A stretch of DNA of 29,170 bases from Candidatus Gastranaerophilales bacterium (GTDB lineage Bacteria; Cyanobacteriota; Vampirovibrionia; Gastranaerophilales; Gastranaerophilaceae). Position 1 is the stretch's first letter. Every line of letters begins with the position of its first letter. The notes under the pieces were generated by a model. The model worked only from the letters and a program-made list of their open reading frames with translations, was not told the origin of the DNA and searched no databases. The position numbers and the translations under genes were made by a program. Location: positions 1 to 29,170 of the forward strand of contig CALUSZ010000204.1 of assembly GCA_944323495.1 (NCBI GenBank), read 5' to 3'. Shown piece after piece: positions 9,629 through 16,794 of this stretch.

Positions 9629-10252
9629 ATGGGTAAACAGTTCGGTTACAAAAAATACATGAAAAAAGAGGCGCAAAAAGAAGAAAACAGCCTTCTAAAA
9701 ATTTTTGTTATTTCATTCTTTGGAATGCTTCTGGTTTTTACATTTCTAATTAAATCATTTTCTCCAACCGTAGATACATCTATAGGTGATTATCAGGAAG
9801 AAGAAACATCCCTTGAGGTGCAGGAAGATGCAAAAAAAATAGTTGATAATCGATTGGAGATGATACAAAAAGAGGATCAGGGCAGAAATTTTTCGGATTT
9901 GATGGCACATCCTGATGATACTGCAAAGCCGGAGTCTGTACGAACTGTAGATACACAAGAAAGTTCAAAGCCTAATGATACAAATGTTTCTGTAGCGGAA
10001 GCTTTAAACAACCAAAGCGCAGAACCTGTTTATAAAGTTTTTGTTGGTACATATACTTCAGCGGAACAGGCAAAAGTAGCAAAAGATATTATACAAGAAT
10101 CCGGAAGCGGATTAAATCCTATTGTAAAGTGTATTGGTTCTAATAATTATACACTACAGGTTGGTATTTTTAAGAATAAAAATAGTGCAGAATCTTTATT
10201 ACATACTGTTCAGCAGAACAATCTGCCGGGAAGGATTGTACAAGATTATTAA
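9629..10252 (+). CDS. Membrane-anchored SPOR-domain protein
   Basis: A 207-residue protein with one membrane segment at about residues 22-42 (LLKIFVISFFGMLLVFTFLI), an extended acidic/polar linker (about 45-130) and a C-terminal SPOR domain (about 134-206) beginning VYKVFVGTYTSAEQAK, with the typical second half YTLQVGIFKNKNSAESLL. SPOR domains bind denuded peptidoglycan glycan strands and direct proteins to the division septum, so a cell-division or envelope role in the periplasm is likely. The orientation predicted is N-terminus in the cytoplasm. GAGGAG lies 9 bases before the ATG. It is the last gene of the operon starting with the HEAT gene. Confidence 0.87.
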   Translation: MGKQFGYKKYMKKEAQKEENSLLKIFVISFFGMLLVFTFLIKSFSPTVDTSIGDYQEEETSLEVQEDAKKIVDNRLEMIQKEDQGRNFSDLMAHPDDTAKPESVRTVDTQESSKPNDTNVSVAEALNNQSAEPVYKVFVGTYTSAEQAKVAKDIIQESGSGLNPIVKCIGSNNYTLQVGIFKNKNSAESLLHTVQQNNLPGRIVQDY

Positions 10253-10386
10253 GCTTTGAAAATAAATCTTTACATCGTGAAATATTTTGATTATTTTTTG
10301 AAATTTTATGGTACATTATAATAAAGAAATCCGTTATGGGGAATTAAGTTAGACTATCACAGGTGAGTATAGGAGATATTTGATAG

Positions 10387-11001
10387 ATGCCTAATTATTT
10401 AACGAAGGAAGAGATAAGACAGTGGAGAAGTTCTTTGGAAAAAATTACACTGGAAGAATTTGCCGCAAGACTTGGTAAAGAAGTAGAAGAAAGCAAACCT
10501 ACAAATGATGTTGTTGATATTGTTATGTCTAAGGGCACTTCTTCAAATACAAGTTCTAATATGAAAGATGGCTTCTCAAGAATAGCAGAAAGAGCTTTCA
10601 GAAGAGAACGTCAGATATCTCATACCCCGTTTTCTATCAGTAAAAAAGATTTGGTTGCTAATACGAATGAAAATAGTAAGCAAAATACCAAAACTAATAT
10701 CAAAAAAAATGCAAAATCTGTTGAAACAAAGTCTGAAACTGTATTAGAGAAAGTAGAAAAATTTTCTTCTTCCCAAAAAGAACAGCAGATTATATTGAAA
10801 AAATCTCTGACTGATAGAGAGCAAATGGTTTTTGAATATCTCTTAAATAACAAAGGAAAAACTGTTTTTGCAAAAGATTTAGCAAAATTGCTTGATTTGC
10901 CAAGAGATTATGTATATAAATATATAAAAAATTTAAGAGCAAAAATTGAAGGCGACAAATTAAAAAATGTTCCTTCTGGCGGATTTGTTCTTACTGATTA
11001 A
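10387..11001 (+). CDS. Winged-helix DNA-binding protein
   Basis: A 204-residue protein. The C-terminal 65 residues (LTDREQMVFEYLLNNKGKTV... through a terminal GGFVL) look like a winged-helix domain of the OmpR C-terminal type: helix-turn-helix at FAKDLAKLLDLPRDYVYKYI, a basic helix and a beta wing. The N-terminal part (residues 1-35, LTKEEIRQWRSSLEKITLEEFAARLG) is helical, and the middle (about 50-130) is a Lys/Asn/Ser-rich, probably unstructured linker. No receiver or ligand domain is present. AGGAG lies 11 bases upstream of the ATG, a rather long spacing. Three bases separate its stop from the DUF262 gene, so the two are co-transcribed and probably work together. A TATAAT at 10317-10322 could be its -10 box, without a clear -35. 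Confidence 0.75.
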   Translation: MPNYLTKEEIRQWRSSLEKITLEEFAARLGKEVEESKPTNDVVDIVMSKGTSSNTSSNMKDGFSRIAERAFRRERQISHTPFSISKKDLVANTNENSKQNTKTNIKKNAKSVETKSETVLEKVEKFSSSQKEQQIILKKSLTDREQMVFEYLLNNKGKTVFAKDLAKLLDLPRDYVYKYIKNLRAKIEGDKLKNVPSGGFVLTD

Positions 11002-11004
11002 AAA

Positions 11005-12096
11005 ATGAAGGTTGTTAATTTACTTGAATTTATTAATAGTGCACGCGATTTGTTCACCTTAGATTATGCAAGGTGCGATAGTGACTTGATCAATTTTTTA
11101 GATTTAATGACCGAGGATGAGCAGTTTACTCAAAAAATCGATTTAGGAATAGTTTTTGTTAATCAAAAGAATATCGACCAATATACAATTGTAGACGGGC
11201 TGAACAGAATACTTTCTCTTTCTTTACTTTTACATGCAGTATGTGAGTGTTATAAAAAAACTACAGCTCAGAATACAAAAGCTATAAAGACAATAAGAAA
11301 CAAGTATTTAATTCACGGTACAAAGTCAAAGCTGCATTTAAATGAAAATGACAGCATTTTATACAATAAAATTATAAACGGTGAAAGACTTTCCGGTCAT
11401 GAAAAGGCGCAGCCAATGTTTGTTTTACTGCACAATTTTTGGTCACAGATTAAAGAGGAAAAGCTGCAGGCATCAAAGATATTTACAATGCTAAAAAAAG
11501 TTACTGTAACACTTGTAGAGACTGATAATGTTTCTAAACGTAATTTATATTATAAACTCAATAATTCCAGAGAGTTAAATCAAATAGCATTAATTGAAGA
11601 TTTTTTAAGAGAAAACGGTATAGAAAGTGATTGGCAGGATGTAAGAAAACAGTTTTTTCCAAATGATAACGATATTATACTGTTTTTAAAAGATTTTTTT
11701 GTTACAAAATTTCATTATAAGCAATTTAATCCTGAAAGACTATATGAAAGCTTTGTAAATTATTTTGAGACAATGATGCAATATATGGATGAAGATGTCT
11801 TAATGAGGCGTTTTAAACGTTCTGCTGGGCTATATTACAATATTTTAAATGTAAATTTTAATAATGATGAACTTAAGCGTGCATTTATACAGATAAAAAA
11901 ACATTCAGGTGAAGATACATATGCATATATTTTAGATGTATATGAGGATTATTATGAAAATAATATATCCGAGACAATATTTTTAGAAATACTTAATACA
12001 ATTGACGAATATCTGCAAAATAGGCAAAGTACAGGCAAGAATATTGAATTTAATGAATTAATTCAATATCTGAATGCATTTATTGCTTGTAAATAA
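11005..12096 (+). CDS. Solo DUF262 (GmrS-like) protein
   Basis: A 363-residue protein with the layout of the DUF262 domain, the NTP-sensing/hydrolysing ParB-like part of GmrSD restriction systems: IVDGLNRILSL at residues 62-72 takes the place of the usual DGQQRLTTL, a KLHLNENDSILYNKII segment follows at 109-124, and YYKLNNSRELNQIALIEDFL at 182-200 corresponds to the conserved Asn-containing loop. D64 and R68 of the active motif are kept, the two Gln are not. No DUF1524 HNH nuclease domain is present in the protein or next to it. There is no Shine-Dalgarno; the ATG lies three bases after the upstream stop, so translation is probably coupled. A defence role cannot be claimed from one gene; a regulatory or sensing role with the winged-helix partner is equally possible. 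Confidence 0.75.
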   Translation: MKVVNLLEFINSARDLFTLDYARCDSDLINFLDLMTEDEQFTQKIDLGIVFVNQKNIDQYTIVDGLNRILSLSLLLHAVCECYKKTTAQNTKAIKTIRNKYLIHGTKSKLHLNENDSILYNKIINGERLSGHEKAQPMFVLLHNFWSQIKEEKLQASKIFTMLKKVTVTLVETDNVSKRNLYYKLNNSRELNQIALIEDFLRENGIESDWQDVRKQFFPNDNDIILFLKDFFVTKFHYKQFNPERLYESFVNYFETMMQYMDEDVLMRRFKRSAGLYYNILNVNFNNDELKRAFIQIKKHSGEDTYAYILDVYEDYYENNISETIFLEILNTIDEYLQNRQSTGKNIEFNELIQYLNAFIACK

Positions 12097-12196
12097 TTTG
12101 CAATAGGAAAATACATTAATAACAATTTTTCTGGTCGTTTTATACTAATAATATAGAACTGGAATTAGGAAAGATTGATAATTTATGGAGGTAGTT

Positions 12197-12487
12197 ATGG
12201 AAAAATCCCATAGCAGCAGATTGCTGAATATTCATGAGAAAACCTTTAACGAGGTTTATATTATTGATACTCTGGTAGAAATGACAAGAAAATCCTGTCA
12301 GGATAGAGAGTTTAGCGGTCAATATTACGGTATATCTGCCGGTATGGCTGTGAAACTAAGTGAAGAGCGGAATCAGTATATAAATATGCTTGATATGCTT
12401 TCAGAAAGAATTCGCAATATTAAAAATTTAAATTTATTATTAGAAAAAGAAATTATGCTAGAGCAATACGCCAACAATGGCTGCTGA
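12197..12487 (+). CDS. Small helical protein of unknown function
   Basis: A 96-residue protein, not recognised. It is rich in charged residues, with a long likely helix or coiled coil from about residue 50 to the end (EERNQYINMLDMLSERIRN). There is no signal peptide. The ATG at 12197 is chosen because GGAGG (12187-12191) lies 5 bases before it; the ATG at 12185 overlaps that site and cannot use it. The last 30 bases overlap the 3' end of the convergent nucleoside transporter gene in another frame. It lies 100 bases after the DUF262 gene and may have its own promoter (TATACT at 12141-12146). Confidence 0.7.
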   Translation: MEKSHSSRLLNIHEKTFNEVYIIDTLVEMTRKSCQDREFSGQYYGISAGMAVKLSEERNQYINMLDMLSERIRNIKNLNLLLEKEIMLEQYANNGC

Positions 12488-13726
12488 CAAGTAACAGCTT
12501 AATGTCCCGCATACAAGAGCTCTTAAACCTAATCGTGCTAAATTCTTTTTCTGGTTAGGAGCAAGTTCTCCTATACCGCCTATTTGAATTGCAATAGAAC
12601 CGAAGTTGCCGAAACTGCATAGAGCAAAACTCGCAAGCATAAAGCTTTTGGGTGTAAGTGTTTGGGCTATATTAGTTAAATCAACATATGCAACCATTTC
12701 ATTAAGTACAAGTTTTGTACCCATCAATGCACCTACAGCTGATGCATCTTGAAGAGGAACGCCTATTATGATTGCAAAAATGGCAAATATCTTACCTAAA
12801 ATTAGTTTTAGTGATAAATGACTTAGGAAGGTTAAATGAGAACAACCTGGGCAGAATTTATAAAGGAACATTCCTCCGAGCCCTAGTACCCAATCAATAA
12901 AGGCTACAAGAGCAACAAGAGCTAAAATCATGGCAGTCACATTTATTGCAACCTTCATACCTTCAGAAGCTCCATTTGATATTGCTTCAAATATATTTGT
13001 GAATGTTCTTCTTTTAGAAATCCTTATATGATCTCTTGTTTCCGGCTCCCCGGTTTCGGGGTAAATAATTTTGGAAAGTATCATAGCACCCGGTGCGGCC
13101 ATTATAGAAGATGCTAGAATATAATGAGCAGGGATTCCCATTCCTATATAAATAGGCATTATTGCACCAGATATACAAGCCATGCTTCCTGACATAGAAG
13201 CTAACAATTCTGAGCGCGTCAGTTTTTCTAAGTAAGGTTTTATCATTATTTGTGCCAGAATTTGTCCTACAAAAGAGCTTGCAACGTTAGATAAGGCTTC
13301 TGCACCGGATACATGCATGATTTTATTCATAGCTTTTCCCAAGGCTGCTACTACACGCTGCATAATACCGTAATAGTAAAGTATATTAACAAGTACCATC
13401 ATAAAAATATTAGTGCATATTAGCTGCACCGCAAAAATACTGCTTCCAGCTCCAAACAGTTCGCTTAAACGGGCCTTTTGCAAAAGCGGTCCAAAGACAA
13501 ACAAACCGCCTTCAGTTGCAAATTCCAAGATTTTTTGAATGAAAAGCCCTATCATTAAAAATATTTTTTGTCCAAGAGGAACTTTAAATATAAATACGGC
13601 AAATAGAATTTGTAGTATAAAACCGGTTATTATAGTTTTGTAGTTTATTGCCTTTCTATTATTAGACATCAAAAAAACTATAAGAAATATTATTACAATA
13701 CCTATTAAACCAACAAATCTTTCCAT
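12458..13726 (-). CDS. Concentrative nucleoside transporter (CNT/NupC family)
   Basis: A 422-residue inner-membrane protein with some ten hydrophobic segments that imports nucleosides with H+ or Na+. Family features in order: an N-terminal MERFVGLIGIVIIFLIVFLM helix, GGLFVFGPLL, GAEALSNVASSFVGQ (the first substrate-site repeat; the usual motif is Gln/Glu-containing near here), YPETGEPE, the EGMKVAINVTAMILAL helix and the C-terminal FALCSFGNFGSIAIQIGGIG, the second substrate site. AGGAG lies 5 bases before the ATG. It is downstream of gcvPA on the same strand but set 93 bases away in the reverse order of transcription, so it may be a separate unit or the end of the gcv transcript. Confidence 0.92.
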   Translation of the reverse strand: MERFVGLIGIVIIFLIVFLMSNNRKAINYKTIITGFILQILFAVFIFKVPLGQKIFLMIGLFIQKILEFATEGGLFVFGPLLQKARLSELFGAGSSIFAVQLICTNIFMMVLVNILYYYGIMQRVVAALGKAMNKIMHVSGAEALSNVASSFVGQILAQIMIKPYLEKLTRSELLASMSGSMACISGAIMPIYIGMGIPAHYILASSIMAAPGAMILSKIIYPETGEPETRDHIRISKRRTFTNIFEAISNGASEGMKVAINVTAMILALVALVAFIDWVLGLGGMFLYKFCPGCSHLTFLSHLSLKLILGKIFAIFAIIIGVPLQDASAVGALMGTKLVLNEMVAYVDLTNIAQTLTPKSFMLASFALCSFGNFGSIAIQIGGIGELAPNQKKNLARLGLRALVCGTLSCYLSAAIVGVLL

Positions 13727-13819
13727 TCAAACTCCTGCTCTTTTATATATAATACTTTTTTATTATATCAAAAAAGCAAATAAAATTTTATTTATATCAG
13801 CAGAATAATTGCATATTAA

Positions 13820-15061
13820 TTAAATAGCTTCTACATAATTTATAATTTCTTCTTCAGTATTCATCTCTGTTGTACAGACAAGAATATGGCGTTTATCAAG
13901 TTTTATTCCGCCTAAAATTCCTTCAGATTTCAAATCTTCAAGAAATTTATCAGCATCATTAACTTCTATTACAAACTCATTGAAGAAATTCTTATTTAGT
14001 GTTTTAACACCTTTTCCGTTAAGCATTCTTGAAAGAGCATGTGCAAGGTTTGCTGAGAGAATTCCTGTTTCTCTAAACCCTTTTTCACCGAGCAAACTCA
14101 AATAGAGAGTCGCTGAAAGTGCGATTAGAGATTGGTTGGAGCAGATATTACTTGTAGCTTTTTCTCTTTTTATATGCTGTTCTCTTGTCTGTATTGTAAG
14201 CGTAAAAGCCTGCTTACCATCTGCATCAACAGTTCTTCCGACCAACCTGCCGGGCATTTGCCGCATATAAGCGTCTTTACAAGCCATATAACCAGCATGC
14301 GGACCGCCAAAGCTCATAGATATACCAAGAGGTTGAATGTCTCCTACAACAATATCAGCTTCAGCTGGTGGCTTTAATATAGAAAGTGCAGAAAGATTTG
14401 CACATACTATATATGTTGTATCAGGTTTACTAAGTTCCGGTATTTCACCATAATAGTCAGGGTATTGAACAAGAACACAGCAGAAGTCCGCCATATTATC
14501 CGGTAACTCATTTTCAAACCATTCAATTTCAATATTTTGTGCCCAGCAATATGTTTGTATGACCTCTTTATATTCTGGATTAATCCTATTAGAAATAAGA
14601 GCCTTGTTCTTTTTCCCTTTATTAATTCTGTGAGCCATTAATACGGCTTCTGCGCAGGCTGATGCAGCATCATACATAGAAGCATTTGCAATATCCATAC
14701 CGGTGAGCCTTGATATCATGGTTTGATATTCATATATTACCTGCAGTGTACCTTGTGAAATCTCAGGCTGATAAGGCGTATATGCAGTTAAGAATTCAAA
14801 CCTTTGTGCTACATAATTTACACAAGCCGGTACGAATTTGTTATAAACCCCGCCGCCGATAAAGGTGGAATATTCTGTTTTATTCTTTCTTGCAAGAGCT
14901 TTTATTTTTCTTTGAGCTTCAAGTTCGCTTAAAGGTGTGCTAAGTGTAAAATTTTTAACTTTTACAGGAATCTGCTTAAATAAATCCTCTAAAGAAGTAC
15001 AAGATAAAGCATCCAGCATTTCTTTTCTGATTTCATCGGTATGTGCTATAAAATTTTTCAT
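13820..15061 (-). CDS. gcvPA: Glycine dehydrogenase (decarboxylating) subunit 1
   Basis: This is the N-terminal-half subunit of the two-subunit glycine cleavage P protein, 413 residues against about 440-450 in many bacteria. Characteristic motifs: FIGGGVYNKFVPACVNYVA, TAYTPYQPEISQGTLQVIYE, YDAASACAEAVLMAHR, FGGPHAGYMACKD, MPGRLVGRTVDADG and REQHIKREKATSNICSNQ. It decarboxylates glycine with PLP and passes the aminomethyl group to lipoyl GcvH. Subunit 2 (GcvPB), which carries the PLP-binding lysine, is needed for activity but is not in this window; the gene that follows is the nucleoside transporter. The ATG overlaps the gcvH stop by one base (TAATG), so translation is coupled. Confidence 0.95.
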   Translation of the reverse strand: MKNFIAHTDEIRKEMLDALSCTSLEDLFKQIPVKVKNFTLSTPLSELEAQRKIKALARKNKTEYSTFIGGGVYNKFVPACVNYVAQRFEFLTAYTPYQPEISQGTLQVIYEYQTMISRLTGMDIANASMYDAASACAEAVLMAHRINKGKKNKALISNRINPEYKEVIQTYCWAQNIEIEWFENELPDNMADFCCVLVQYPDYYGEIPELSKPDTTYIVCANLSALSILKPPAEADIVVGDIQPLGISMSFGGPHAGYMACKDAYMRQMPGRLVGRTVDADGKQAFTLTIQTREQHIKREKATSNICSNQSLIALSATLYLSLLGEKGFRETGILSANLAHALSRMLNGKGVKTLNKNFFNEFVIEVNDADKFLEDLKSEGILGGIKLDKRHILVCTTEMNTEEEIINYVEAI

Positions 15062-15435
15062 TATTCTATTTCTTCTTTATAATCTGAATAATCCAACAAA
15101 TCTGCAAATTCTACTTGATCTGCATCTGATTCTATTTTTATAAGCCATTTATTTTCATAGCTTTCATCATTCAATAGTTCCGGACTGTTTACAATTTCTT
15201 CATTAATTTCCACAACTTTTCCTGATATCGGCATATATATTTCAGAAGCAGCTTTTACTGATTCAATTGTCGCGAAAGCTTCATTTTTAGTGAATTCACT
15301 GCCTACTTCCGGTAGTTCTATAAATACGATATCTCCCAGCTGTTCAATTGCATAATCGGTGATGCCTACTTCGTACTTATCACCCTGTTCAAGTACGTAT
15401 TCGTGTGTTTTTGTGCATAACATACTTTCGTTCAT
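15061..15435 (-). CDS. gcvH: Glycine cleavage system H protein
   Basis: A 124-residue lipoyl carrier protein. The lipoylated lysine is K61 in IESVKAASEIYMPISG, the standard H-protein site, and HEYV and GITDYAIEQLGDIVFIELP mark the fold. It shuttles the aminomethyl group between GcvPA/PB, GcvT and lipoamide dehydrogenase. AGGAG lies 9 bases before the ATG. It sits 16 bases after gcvT and is joined to gcvPA by a one-base overlap, so gcvT-gcvH-gcvPA form one operon. Confidence 0.97.
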   Translation of the reverse strand: MNESMLCTKTHEYVLEQGDKYEVGITDYAIEQLGDIVFIELPEVGSEFTKNEAFATIESVKAASEIYMPISGKVVEINEEIVNSPELLNDESYENKWLIKIESDADQVEFADLLDYSDYKEEIE

Positions 15436-15451
15436 TCGATTAGTCTCCTAT

Positions 15452-16558
15452 TTATATACAATTTGTTTTATTCTTTTTTTCTACAAAAGGTCGTTTAACG
15501 ATTTCAGCATTGTGTAATTTTTCACGTATCAATATTTGAATTGTAGAGCCTACAGCTAATTTGTCAAGGTTTTTTATATAACCCATTCCGATATTTTCGC
15601 TTCTTATCGGGGAAACTCCGCCGCTTGTTACAATTCCGATTTTTTCATTGTTAAAGAATATCTCATAACCGTGCCTTGCAATAGCTTTATCCAGCATTTT
15701 AAAACCTATAAGTTTTTTAGTAATACCTTCTTTTAACTGATATTCAATAATGGATTTTCCGTTGTAATCTTCTGTTTTGTTTTTAGCAATAGACCAACTT
15801 AACCCTGCTTCAATCGGGGTTGTTTCTTCATCTATATCGTTGCCGTAAAGATGTAAAGCGGCTTCTAATCTCAAAGTATCACGTGCGCCGAGACCGATAG
15901 GCTTTATACCAAAAGTTTTTCCTGCAGATAATAATTTATCCCAAAGGTATTCTGAAAACTCATTGCGAACGAGGATTTCAACGCCATCTTCTCCAGTATA
16001 GCCAGTTCGAGATATCCAGATGTTAATATTAAAAAGTTCACTTCTTTTAATATGAAAGAAGGTGGGTAGTAATTCTACTCCTAGGCTTTTTATTAATTCA
16101 CAGGCTTTTGGGCCTTGAACTGCAAGAAGTGAATAATTATGTGACTCATTTACGATTGAGACCTCAAATCCGCATTTATTTCTGACCATCCAGTTTAAAT
16201 CTTCATCAATTCTGGAAGCGTTTGCTATAATCAGATACTTTTTATCTTCAAGCTTATAGATTATTAAATCATCAATTATTCCGCCGTTTTTATTTGTAAG
16301 CTGGCAATAAATTGCTTTCAAATCGATAAGTTTTGTCATATCTTGCGGAACAAGTTTGTTAAGAAAAGGAAGTGCATCTTCTCCGTATACAATAATTTCT
16401 CCCATATGTGAAACATCAAAAATCCCGACGGATTCTCTAACGGTCTTATGTTCTTCTATAATTGATGAATATTGTACCGGCATTTTCCAGCCTGCAAAAT
16501 CAACCATTCTTGCACCAAGTGTGACATGTTTGTCATGTAAAAAAGTCTGCTTAGTCAT
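15452..16558 (-). CDS. gcvT: Aminomethyltransferase (glycine cleavage T protein)
   Basis: A 368-residue enzyme that takes the aminomethyl group from GcvH, releases ammonia and makes 5,10-methylenetetrahydrofolate, the substrate of FolD. Typical motifs are GWKMPVQYSSIIEEH and FDVSHMGE near the N-terminus, NKNGGIIDDLIIYK, SRTGYTGEDGVEI, GLGARDTLRLEAALHLYG and TPIEAGLSW. The length is normal. The ATG at 16558 has AAAGGGAG 5 bases upstream, and a good promoter lies at 16583-16611. It is the first gene of the gcv operon, divergent from the tRNA-Arg gene. Confidence 0.96.
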   Translation of the reverse strand: MTKQTFLHDKHVTLGARMVDFAGWKMPVQYSSIIEEHKTVRESVGIFDVSHMGEIIVYGEDALPFLNKLVPQDMTKLIDLKAIYCQLTNKNGGIIDDLIIYKLEDKKYLIIANASRIDEDLNWMVRNKCGFEVSIVNESHNYSLLAVQGPKACELIKSLGVELLPTFFHIKRSELFNINIWISRTGYTGEDGVEILVRNEFSEYLWDKLLSAGKTFGIKPIGLGARDTLRLEAALHLYGNDIDEETTPIEAGLSWSIAKNKTEDYNGKSIIEYQLKEGITKKLIGFKMLDKAIARHGYEIFFNNEKIGIVTSGGVSPIRSENIGMGYIKNLDKLAVGSTIQILIREKLHNAEIVKRPFVEKKNKTNCI

Positions 16559-16582
16559 ATATACTCCCTTTATCCATATTTT

Positions 16583-16611
16583 ATTGTCGTAATAAATATA
16601 AATTATGTCAA
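16583..16611 (-). promoter_or_regulatory. gcvT: Promoter of the gcv operon
   Basis: Minus strand: TTGACA (16606-16611), a 17-base spacer, then GACAAT (16583-16588). The -35 box is perfect and the -10 matches four of six. It lies 25 bases from the gcvT start. No glycine riboswitch is visible in this short leader. Confidence 0.6.
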
Positions 16612-16612
16612 G

Positions 16613-16643
16613 TTCATTTATACAAAATGTTATTTTTTATGAT
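16613..16643 (+). promoter_or_regulatory. Promoter candidate of tRNA-Arg
   Basis: TATGAT (16638-16643) is a good -10 box placed 16 bases before the mature tRNA. The -35 (TTCATT, 16613-16618) is weak and its spacing of 19 is long. It lies next to the divergent gcv promoter. Confidence 0.35.
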
Positions 16644-16659
16644 AAACTAAAACCAGTAC

Positions 16660-16733
16660 CTCCTTGTAGCTCAGTAGGATAGAGCGCGGGTCTCCGAAGC
16701 CCGAGGTCATGGGTTCAATTCCCGTCAAGGAGG
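16660..16733 (+). tRNA. tRNA-Arg (anticodon CCG)
   Basis: A complete cloverleaf of 74 bases. The acceptor CTCCTTG pairs fully with CAAGGAG, and the discriminator is G. The D arm is GCTC/GAGC. The anticodon stem CGGGT/GCCCG holds the loop CTCCGAA with CCG at positions 34-36, reading the codon CGG. The T arm is ATGGG/CCCGT with the loop TTCAATT. The 3' CCA is not encoded. Confidence 0.96.
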
Positions 16734-16794
16734 TTTATTTTTTGGCATAATATGTTATACTTAGAATGTAATTTAGAGTTAAAGGATAGCACTT

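Noticed and set aside
16559..16605. Glycine riboswitch before gcvT
   Set aside because: The leader between the promoter and the ATG is only about 20 bases, too short for the aptamer.
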